DNA of 13,550 nucleotides from Coemansia sp. RSA 922. Lineage: Eukaryota; Kickxellomycota; Kickxellomycetes; Kickxellales; Kickxellaceae. Position numbers and translations under genes: made by a program. Of the stretch, positions 7,428 through 13,550 are shown piece by piece (the stretch's first letter is position 1; the number at the start of each line of letters is the position of its first letter). Under the pieces are notes generated by a model. The model did no database searches. It was not told the DNA's origin and saw only the letters and a program-made list of their open reading frames with translations. The DNA is taken from NCBI GenBank assembly GCA_027577415.1, contig JANBQS010000685.1:1-13550 (forward strand), read 5' to 3'.

Positions 7428-9113
7428 TTAATAACAATCTGAAAGAACATTTTTCACTCTGCACAACTGCGTGGAGTATTTGCTATATTGACCACTGGAG
7501 AGCACTTCAGATACTCTGGTACGGCAATCCTTTAAAGCTTGCTCCCTAAGTTTAATCCGATAGAGCTTTGGACACGCAAGTGCTATAAGCAATAAGTAAT
7601 TTACTTTTTGGGCAGCGTCCCGACTATTTAAAGAAATAGCTTCCCAAACTTGCAAATTCTTCACTGTGTCGGAATAGGTGAAAGCTACGTAGTCAAGTAG
7701 CTCTTCGGTGGAGAAATTCTCAAGCTCTGGTCCCAAACCGGTAATACCTCCTTTGAAATATTCAAGAGCAGGAAGTGCTTTCAGTAGATTTAACACTTCA
7801 AACAATGTCATGCCGCCTGTACTCAAGCCAATTGCTTTGATATTATGAAATGCTTGGCCATGTTGTGATGCTGTAATGCAGGCTTGGGCTAACTCCAATG
7901 TCAGTACTGAAAATATTTTAGCGCCACCCACTAAACTATTGAGGAATTTACTCATGTCAGCCTCGGGAATAAGTGGTATATTTATGTTGTGTATGGGAAA
8001 GTTATCGCGAACAAGCACTTGTCGTAGGACCTTTTGCCTGTTTTCAAACACCCGGCTCTTGTTGAGCATAAGGATAGTATCACAATCTACATAAAAATTC
8101 AGGTTCTCTAGAGTTGCACTGTTGCCTCGAAATAACACATCGTCATCGAATGGGTAGGGTGCGTCTATTGCCAAAATTCTTAACATGGGAAACGGTGCAG
8201 TTTGTGATGTCACTGCCTTTAAACCAGTACTGCTGCGGGCACACCCGTGCAACTGCAGATGCTGCAAATTTGGATAAACAACTGCTTCATTATTTTTATC
8301 ACATATTAGCATGTTGGCATTGTGTATGTCAACGCCTAAGTGCTGAAGGGTACTGGCGGACTTATGTGCTAAGCTTGCCTTTACATCTGGTGATGCTTTG
8401 TATCGCAACACAAGCGAGGAAAGGAGTGGAATGTGGTCAATGGTCGATTGTTTCTCAATGCCACCATTATTCACTACAAGCCTTGCGCTTTTTGTGCTGG
8501 CATTAAGAGTATTTACAAGTATTACCAATATTTCTTCGTCGATATTGCTGCCAGTATTATTATTTCTCGTATGCCATCTCTCTCCATGACATACTACATC
8601 TATCATTGTAGCTGCTGGTACCATTGACTTTAGTAGCTCAGCAAGCTCCAGAGCATTGGGAAGGGCAACGTCTGTAGCATCAATGCTCGGGCTCTTATAG
8701 TCTGAAATCACGAATTTAAGTTTGCTGGTTAAGGGAAAGCATTTGATAGGCTCAAAGTAGTCAACCAGCAACTTATGAACTACTCCGCTGGCAATTCCAG
8801 ACATGGTTACAGTTATGCAGATTCCCTTAACCAAGTTTGCCGCATTATGTGGGATCTTTTTATTCTTTAGCCAATCAGGACACATGAGCTGCACATTATC
8901 TAGTGGGTCATCCATGGTAAGAAAGAGTTCATGCCATAGAAGTTCAAGGGCTGCCTGTCGCCAAGTTAAACTCACATTCAGCAACTCCTTTAAATGTTTC
9001 ACTTGACAAGTAACGCCAAAAAATGGTGACCGCTGTTCTTCTACTACACACTTTAAAATTGAGCGTATAACGTCAATGGGAAGAGCTTGAGCTGGTGATA
9101 ATTGGTTGGACAT
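7428..9113 (-). CDS. F-box-like protein of a tandem family, member A
   Basis: Protein of 561 residues. Residues 10-60 fit an F-box-like helix set: LP-DVIRSIL near 11-20, then LKELLNVSLTWRQAALELLW at 41-60. F-box proteins usually bind Skp1 through this part and present substrates to SCF ubiquitin ligases; that role is inferred, not shown. The rest has irregular leucine-rich segments without a strict repeat. Landmarks shared with both neighbours: NALELAELLKSM-PAAT (153-169), VVYPNL (278-283), PFP-LRIL (307-314), YPFDDDVLFRGNSATLENL (320-338), ML-KSRVF (349-356), LPAL...GLGPE (447-463) and LLLIALACPKL (507-517). I recognise the YPF-DD-LFRGN block from memory as a hallmark of large Kickxellales families. 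The ATG is supported by the MSN start shared by all three paralogs and by A at -3. No signal peptide, no introns needed, no frame damage. A leucine-rich protein that does not bind Skp1 is the alternative. Confidence 0.82.
   Translation of the reverse strand: MSNQLSPAQALPIDVIRSILKCVVEEQRSPFFGVTCQVKHLKELLNVSLTWRQAALELLWHELFLTMDDPLDNVQLMCPDWLKNKKIPHNAANLVKGICITVTMSGIASGVVHKLLVDYFEPIKCFPLTSKLKFVISDYKSPSIDATDVALPNALELAELLKSMVPAATMIDVVCHGERWHTRNNNTGSNIDEEILVILVNTLNASTKSARLVVNNGGIEKQSTIDHIPLLSSLVLRYKASPDVKASLAHKSASTLQHLGVDIHNANMLICDKNNEAVVYPNLQHLQLHGCARSSTGLKAVTSQTAPFPMLRILAIDAPYPFDDDVLFRGNSATLENLNFYVDCDTILMLNKSRVFENRQKVLRQVLVRDNFPIHNINIPLIPEADMSKFLNSLVGGAKIFSVLTLELAQACITASQHGQAFHNIKAIGLSTGGMTLFEVLNLLKALPALEYFKGGITGLGPELENFSTEELLDYVAFTYSDTVKNLQVWEAISLNSRDAAQKVNYLLLIALACPKLYRIKLREQALKDCRTRVSEVLSSGQYSKYSTQLCRVKNVLSDCY
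8172..8279 (-). repeat. 108-bp block identical to 10247-10354
   Basis: This stretch of gene A (residues 279-314) matches gene B base for base over 108 positions, third codon positions included. Sequence on the right flank differs by roughly a tenth, and on the left flank the genes soon fall to clearly lower similarity. It looks like the core of a recent conversion or exchange tract. Confidence 0.85.
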
Positions 9114-9238
9114 GGTACCTAATATTGGCTGGTTGAAATAGGCAAATGTTATGTAGCTTGGTAAAAAAAAATGGTTAAAAGTGAATAAAGCAAAAAAAAA
9201 GGAGGAAAGGGATGGGAATCCCCAAAGCTCTTTCTCTC

Positions 9239-9265
9239 AAAGCTGCCCGATTCTTTGGCAGCTTT
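9239..9265. repeat. 9-bp perfect hairpin upstream of gene A
   Basis: AAAGCTGCC (9239-9247) and GGCAGCTTT (9257-9265) are exact reverse complements around a 9-base loop, 126-152 bases before the gene A ATG. It could be a binding site for a dimeric factor or a leader hairpin; a chance match is possible. Confidence 0.45.
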
Positions 9266-9290
9266 TGCGATGAAGCTTTAAACAAGGCTC

Positions 9291-9306
9291 GGCAAAGGAG
9301 GCAAAG
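9291..9306. promoter_or_regulatory. Double GGCAAAG motif upstream of gene A
   Basis: Two GGCAAAG copies separated by two bases, about 178 bases before the gene A ATG. Gene B has the same heptamer twice in partly overlapping form at 11454-11466. Preservation in both duplicates, while the sequence around it has drifted, suggests a shared promoter element. Confidence 0.35.
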
Positions 9307-9517
9307 ACAATACTTGACAATGGCTCGGTGCCCTCCGTTCGTGATTATTTGGTGCTAATTACCAATTGTAATAGTTTGTTAAAGGTAAGAGTATATTCAA
9401 AATGTACTACAAGCTATTATGTAATCTAAATAATGGTATACATAAATGTGCTCGCAAACCTGCTTCAATAAAGTAATAGAAAAGTTGTTGAGCTCAGGTA
9501 CTTTGCCTGCTGCTTAA

Positions 9518-11194
9518 CTAGTAAGCAACATTGAGTAGCTGGCTAAGCCGCGTGGCGTATTTGCTAAATGGACCGCTCTTCAGCGCATTAGCAACTCCCA
9601 CATTGAAGTCTTGAACAGTGTTTGGCATAATTTCTACCCGACGAAGCTTAGGACATGCGAGTGCTAGAAGCAAAAAGTAATTTGCAATTTGGGCAGTGTC
9701 CTCTTCATTGAAATAACCAGTGGTCCAAACTTGCAAATTCCTGCCTGCGTCACCATAGTTGGAAACCACATAATCAGGCAGTTCTTCAGTGGAGAAATTC
9801 TTAAGCTCCGGCCCCAAACCACTTATTTCACCTCTAAAACGTTCAAGGACAGGAAGTAGTTTCAGTAGACCTAGTAGATCAAAAAGCGATAGATCGCTTG
9901 GACACAAGCCTAGTACTTTAATATTCTGAAATCCTTGGCCATGTTGAGCTGCGGATACGCATGCCTGGGATAACTTTAATGACGAAACTAAAACCATTTT
10001 AGCGCCACCCACCAAACTATAGAAAAATTTACTCATGTCAGCTTCAGGGACAAGAGGGAGGGTCATATTGCTAAAGTCGCCGTTAATAGTTACATGCCGC
10101 AAGATCTTTTGCTTGTTTTTAAACACACGGCTCTTGTTAAGCATAATAACAGTATCATAATCTAAACTGAATTTCAGATACTCAAGGGTTGCACTGTTGC
10201 CTTGAAATAACACATCGTCATCGAATGGGTAAGACGTGTCCAATTTCAAAATTCTTAACATGGGAAACGGTGCAGTTTGTGATGTCACTGCCTTTAAACC
10301 AGTACTGCTGCGGGCACACCCGTGCAACTGCAGATGCTGCAAATTTGGATAAACGATTGCCTTGTTATTTTTATCACATATTAGCATGTTGGCATCGCGT
10401 ATGGCAATGTCTAAGTGTTGAAGGGTACTGGCCGACTTATGTGCTAAGCTTGCCTTCACATCTGGTGATTCTTTGTATCGCAATACAAGCAAGGAAAGGA
10501 GTGGAATGTGGTCAATAGTTGATAGTTTCTCAATGCCGGGAGTATACATTCTAAGATTTGTGTCTTTTGTGTTAGCATTAAGCGCATTTACAAGTATTAC
10601 TAATATCTCATCATCGATATTGCTGCCAGTATTATTATTGGAATTTCCCGTACGCCATTCCCTTCCATTACATATTACCTCTATCGTTGTAGCTGCTGGT
10701 GCCATTGACTTTAGTAACTCAGCAAGCTCCAGAGCATTGGAAAGGGCAACGTCTGTAGCATCAATGCTCGGGCTCTTGTAGTCATTAATACGGACAAAAA
10801 GTTTGTAAGCAAAGGGAAAGAATTTGATAGGCTCAAAGTAGTCAACCAGCAACCTCTGAGCTACTCCGCTGGCGATTCCAGACATGGTTACAGTTATACA
10901 GATTTCCTTAACCAAGTGTGCCGCATTATGTGACAGTATGTTATTCTTTAGCCATGTTGGGCGCCTGAGCTGCACATTAGCATTTGTGATATCAATGGTA
11001 AGACTGAGGTTTCGCCATAGAAGTTCAAGAGCTGCCTGTCGCCAACTTGAACTCACATTCAACAACTCCTCTAAATATTCCACTTTACAGATAACACCAA
11101 AAGATAGCAACCGATGTTCTTCTATTACCCACTTGAGAATTGAACGTAGAACTTCAACGGGAAGAGCTTGAGCTGGAGACAAATAATTGGACAT
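9518..11194 (-). CDS. F-box-like protein of a tandem family, member B
   Basis: Protein of 558 residues, the closest relative of member A: by eye about 70% identical near the N-terminus, 100% at residues 281-316 and nearer 50% at the C-terminus. F-box-like part at 10-60 (LPVEVLRSIL, then LEELLNVSSSWRQAALELLW). Shared blocks include NALELAELLKSMAPAAT, YPFDDDVLFQGNSATLEYL (322-340, with Gln for the usual Arg at 331), ML-KSRVF and LLLALACPKL. It differs from A by a two-residue expansion in an Asn-rich loop (near 184-190) and a short deletion near 371. The frame is open for 58 more codons upstream to an ATG at 11368, but the ATG at 11194 is preferred: MSN is conserved in all three paralogs, and all three differences from gene A in the adjacent leader would change an amino acid, as expected for untranslated sequence. 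Role as for A: possible SCF substrate receptor, inferred. Confidence 0.82.
   Translation of the reverse strand: MSNYLSPAQALPVEVLRSILKWVIEEHRLLSFGVICKVEYLEELLNVSSSWRQAALELLWRNLSLTIDITNANVQLRRPTWLKNNILSHNAAHLVKEICITVTMSGIASGVAQRLLVDYFEPIKFFPFAYKLFVRINDYKSPSIDATDVALSNALELAELLKSMAPAATTIEVICNGREWRTGNSNNNTGSNIDDEILVILVNALNANTKDTNLRMYTPGIEKLSTIDHIPLLSLLVLRYKESPDVKASLAHKSASTLQHLDIAIRDANMLICDKNNKAIVYPNLQHLQLHGCARSSTGLKAVTSQTAPFPMLRILKLDTSYPFDDDVLFQGNSATLEYLKFSLDYDTVIMLNKSRVFKNKQKILRHVTINGDFSNMTLPLVPEADMSKFFYSLVGGAKMVLVSSLKLSQACVSAAQHGQGFQNIKVLGLCPSDLSLFDLLGLLKLLPVLERFRGEISGLGPELKNFSTEELPDYVVSNYGDAGRNLQVWTTGYFNEEDTAQIANYFLLLALACPKLRRVEIMPNTVQDFNVGVANALKSGPFSKYATRLSQLLNVAY
10247..10354 (-). repeat. 108-bp block identical to 8172-8279
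   Basis: Partner of the identical block in gene A, covering residues 281-316 of member B. No synonymous or other difference separates the two copies, unlike the surrounding coding sequence. Confidence 0.85.
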
Positions 11195-11626
11195 GGTATC
11201 TAATATTGGCTGGTTGAAATGGGCAAATGTTATGTAGATTGGTAAAAAAAAATGGTAAAAAAATGGTTGAAAGTGAATGGAGTGAAAGAAAAAAAGGAAA
11301 GGCATGGAAAACCCCAAAGCCCCTTCATCCATAGTTGTTAATTTTTTTTTTTTGGCTTCTTTTTGCAATGGGACTTTGGCTGAACTGAGGCAATGACAAT
11401 GCTTTCCAATTTGCTTGGCCCCTTTGAGGTGGGGCTTTGAACATTACAAAGAAGGCAAAGGCAAAGCTTGCCAACGCCATGATAATACCTGTTTGTGAAC
11501 CTCTAATTCCACCAAGCACAGAGCTATTAGCTTTTATAAAAGATATATTGGTCAACGATGGTAATCACAAAAAAAACGTAAAATACTGCATTTGTACAGC
11601 TGTCATAAACCTCAGTTGCATTACAA
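11195..11626 (-). promoter_or_regulatory. Promoter and leader of gene B; 3' flank of gene C
   Basis: No gene is seen. Bases 11195-11255 are the leader shared with gene A. Further upstream lie a T run near 11342-11353, a spaced inverted repeat CAAAGCCCC (11315-11323) with GGGGCTTTG (11431-11439), and a double GGCAAAG motif at 11454-11466. The 12-base palindrome CTTTTATAAAAG at 11531-11542 lies nearer the gene C stop. T-rich leader sequence keeps the frame open and would read as a false hydrophobic N-terminal extension of protein B. Confidence 0.55.
11454..11466. promoter_or_regulatory. Double GGCAAAG motif upstream of gene B
   Basis: GGCAAAGGCAAAG, two heptamers sharing one G, about 260 bases before the gene B ATG. 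It parallels 9291-9306 upstream of gene A. Function unknown. Confidence 0.35.
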
Positions 11627-13258
11627 CTAATCAGAGCCACAAAGATAGCGTCTCAGCTGTGGGGAGTACTTGCTGAAGGGCTCACTCTCAAGTATTTCAG
11701 CGATTTCAGCTTTAAACTCAGGGAAGTAGTTTTGCCCAAACTTTACTTGACGTAGCTTTGGACATGCAAGTGCCAGAAGCAAGGTGTGCTTTAATGTTTC
11801 TCTATGGAGTTTATCATTATAAAACGTGAACCAGGTCCTCATATTCTCTCCTACATTATTGTATGTAGAGTTTATGTGTGCTGGCAATTCTTCGGCGTTG
11901 ATGTGATCAAATTCTGGACCTAGGCCTTTTGGGCCACATATAAGCTTTGAAAGGGCGGGAAGAACTTTCACTACGCTCAGTATATCAAATAGAGACAGTC
12001 CAGTCATATCTGTATCAAGCCTTTGAATGCTCTTTAAGTTATAACCGGCTTGAACTGTAGATATCAACATATCGACCAATACCTTGTTACTAACATACAG
12101 TCTCTGAACAGTCTCTAGCATATTTCCCAGTAATTTACTGGTTTCGGGTTCTGGTGCACTAGAGAAACCAATGTCTCCGATACGCACAGTGCGCAACACC
12201 TTGTGTTTGCTTTCAAATACCTTATAATCGTTTAGCATTACTACATCACTGCCACCAATAGATATCTCCAGATACTCTAAGGTGGTGATATTGCCTCGAA
12301 ACAGTACATCATCAGCAAATGGGTACATACCTCTCAATTTCAGTTTCTTCAAGCTAGGAAATGGCACAATATCAGCAATAGATTCCATGTCTGAGGAACG
12401 GATACGGGGAAAGACGCCTAGCGTGAAATCTATCAAGTTTGGGTATACGACTACATTGTCATCAGCATCGTAAAACAGTGTTTTAGGCATGCCCGTCATA
12501 GTATCTAGTTCCACAAGTGTACTAGCACATTTATGAATTAGAGCAATATGCACATTCTTTGTACTATGGCAAAGAACTCTCAATGAAGTAAGTGGAGGAA
12601 TAATGTCAATAAAAGACGTGTGATCTATGTAGACTTCCGTCAGATCCAGCATAGTTTGTTGGGTATTGCCATACAGGGACTTTGTAAATTCAGCTACTGC
12701 TTTCTCTTCAACCTCAGAGTGCGAAAATATCACTTCATAACCCACACTTACCAATGTAGCTGCTGGGGCCAATGACCGGAGAAACTGAGTAAGCATCAAT
12801 GCGTTGTCAATAGCACTGTCATTCTTATTGTCAAAATTACCCTTTTCATATATAACCCAGATGTAGAGCTTGTTTACAAGAGGCAAGCTCGATGTTTCAC
12901 CCATATAGTCCAACAATTTCTTATAGGCCGTACCATCAAAAATACTTGGCCATGGGATGCGTATACTGAGATATCTGACCATATGCCCAGTCTTGCTTGT
13001 CTGCCAGTAACGTTCAAGCCACTCAGCGCGGATATTAGACACTCTCACTTTATCACCCACAGTTATCTGATGCTTTCTCCACATATACTCAAGAGCTGTC
13101 TGCCTCCAAGTGGAGCAGACTGACAGTAATTCCCTTAAATTATCCATCTTGCCATCCACAAAACCAGATTTATACTTGATTTCATTAACGACATATGGAA
13201 TAATCAGGCGTACAACCTCTGAGGGAAGTTTCTGGGCTGACGAAGCTTGGTTGGACAT
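11627..13258 (-). CDS. F-box-like protein of a tandem family, member C (diverged)
   Basis: Protein of 543 residues, clearly related to A and B but far more diverged. F-box-like part at 11-60 (LPSEVVRLIIPYVV, then LRELLSVCSTWRQTALEYMW). Family blocks: DNALMLTQFLRSLAPAAT (151-168), KCASTLVEL (243-251), VVVYPNL (269-275), PFPSLKKLKL (299-308), YPFADDVLFRGNITTLEYL (312-330), ML-DYKVF (341-348), LPAL...GLGPEF (433-450), LLLALACPKLRQV (493-505) and PFSKYSPQL (527-535). The middle (95-150 and 250-270) is largely its own. The open frame continues 56 codons further left to an ATG at 13426, but those residues are hydrophobic products of a T-rich leader. The ATG at 13258 gives the shared MSN start and has G at -3. 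Role: possible Skp1-binding substrate receptor, inferred from the family. Its upstream region is not recognisably like those of A and B. Confidence 0.8.
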   Translation of the reverse strand: MSNQASSAQKLPSEVVRLIIPYVVNEIKYKSGFVDGKMDNLRELLSVCSTWRQTALEYMWRKHQITVGDKVRVSNIRAEWLERYWQTSKTGHMVRYLSIRIPWPSIFDGTAYKKLLDYMGETSSLPLVNKLYIWVIYEKGNFDNKNDSAIDNALMLTQFLRSLAPAATLVSVGYEVIFSHSEVEEKAVAEFTKSLYGNTQQTMLDLTEVYIDHTSFIDIIPPLTSLRVLCHSTKNVHIALIHKCASTLVELDTMTGMPKTLFYDADDNVVVYPNLIDFTLGVFPRIRSSDMESIADIVPFPSLKKLKLRGMYPFADDVLFRGNITTLEYLEISIGGSDVVMLNDYKVFESKHKVLRTVRIGDIGFSSAPEPETSKLLGNMLETVQRLYVSNKVLVDMLISTVQAGYNLKSIQRLDTDMTGLSLFDILSVVKVLPALSKLICGPKGLGPEFDHINAEELPAHINSTYNNVGENMRTWFTFYNDKLHRETLKHTLLLALACPKLRQVKFGQNYFPEFKAEIAEILESEPFSKYSPQLRRYLCGSD

Positions 13259-13550
13259 GGCGACAAGTATGTAATAGTTGCAAAAAAAGTTTAAGGCAAG
13301 AGAAAAAATGAGAGAAACAAAGTATGATGAGGGAAGAGAAAAAAAAAAAGCGAGAATGAAGGCGAGAGATGGGGGACATCTTATACCAGAGTGCTTGGTA
13401 CTATTGTCTTTCAGCAAGCAGCACAACCGCTCTTTGACTGTCCATTGTACGCTTTTTAACGATACGCTTTCTTTGTCCTTTGTTCTTTTTTAAAGCTGAG
13501 CAAAAAGGACAAAGAAAATGTTCGTCATCCGTGTGTACGACCAACAGCTT
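13259..13550 (-). promoter_or_regulatory. Upstream region of gene C
   Basis: No gene is seen to the window end. Next to the ATG the sense strand is T-rich. About 210-260 bases before the ATG lies a 14-bp perfect inverted repeat (13468-13481 with 13504-13517). Unlike A and B, no shared leader and no GGCAAAG pair is found; the nearest similarity is the CAAAG-type core in the inverted repeat. Confidence 0.5.
13468..13517. repeat. 14-bp perfect inverted repeat upstream of gene C
   Basis: TTTCTTTGTCCTTT at 13468-13481 is exactly complementary to AAAGGACAAAGAAA at 13504-13517, with a 22-base spacer. It could form a hairpin or offer two opposed binding sites. The arms are low in complexity but contain GTCC/GGAC, so a plain A/T-run artefact does not explain them. 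Confidence 0.65.

Larger units (their letters stand above)
9114..9517 (-). promoter_or_regulatory. Promoter and leader of gene A; 3' flank of gene B
   Basis: No gene is seen. The 61 bases next to the gene A ATG (9114-9174) match the corresponding leader of gene B with three differences. Further upstream are a 9-bp perfect inverted repeat (9239-9247 with 9257-9265) and a double GGCAAAG motif (9291-9306), the latter also found before gene B. The part near 9400-9517 should hold the 3' end of the gene B transcript; no AATAAA is seen in its sense. Confidence 0.55.

Noticed and set aside
11195..11368. Hydrophobic N-terminal extension of protein B, like a signal peptide
   Set aside because: The MSN start is shared by all three paralogs, and the differences from gene A in the adjacent leader would all be amino-acid changes; the hydrophobicity comes from a T-rich leader.
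11531..11542. Palindrome CTTTTATAAAAG as TATA box of gene B
   Set aside because: It is about 340 bases from the gene B ATG and only 85 from the gene C stop; in an AT-rich spacer this may be chance.
13259..13426. Hydrophobic N-terminal extension of protein C
   Set aside because: Same T-rich leader effect; the ATG at 13258 matches the paralogs and has a purine at -3.

Overview
This is eukaryotic, almost certainly fungal, DNA. The coding regions are long single exons. The spacers are full of A and T runs. There is a clear mitochondrial ribosome gene (RSM22), and a tandem F-box-like family occupies the right half. The signature of that family, a YPF-DD-LFRGN-(A/T)TLE block followed by an ML...VF block, is one I associate from memory with large lineage-specific families of Kickxellales (Coemansia and relatives). 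I therefore favour Kickxellomycotina; this placement is inference and needs a database search.

Layout. 1-1238: non-coding, strongly pyrimidine-rich on the + strand in its right two thirds, probably promoter and leader. 1239-2375 (+): a Pro/Ser/His-rich protein with a basic helical core, possibly a Myb/SANT-like nuclear factor. 2979-4778 (-): a ten-helix membrane protein resembling the triose-phosphate/nucleotide-sugar transporter (TPT, DMT superfamily) fold, with a long N-terminal tail and a large acidic-serine loop. 5316-7121 (+): RSM22/METTL17-like mitochondrial small-subunit assembly protein with a mitochondrial presequence. 7428-9113, 9518-11194 and 11627-13258 (all -): three paralogous F-box-like proteins, called A, B and C here. 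The first two genes converge, the transporter and RSM22 diverge from a 537-bp shared spacer, and RSM22 converges on the F-box-like cluster.

The left half looks like ordinary core genome. The right half is an AT-richer, accessory-looking array grown by local duplication. A and B are young duplicates that share even their 5' leaders, and they contain a 108-bp block with no differences at all, which suggests gene conversion. C is an older, more diverged member.

The most striking observation is in the RSM22 protein. The SAM-binding fold and the flanking family motifs are intact, but all four cysteines that I recall as iron-sulfur ligands in Rsm22/METTL17 are replaced (by Leu, Asp, Ile and Ser). 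This would be a natural cluster-free version of a protein proposed to couple iron-sulfur status to mitochondrial translation. No tRNA, rRNA, transposon or CRISPR array was recognised.
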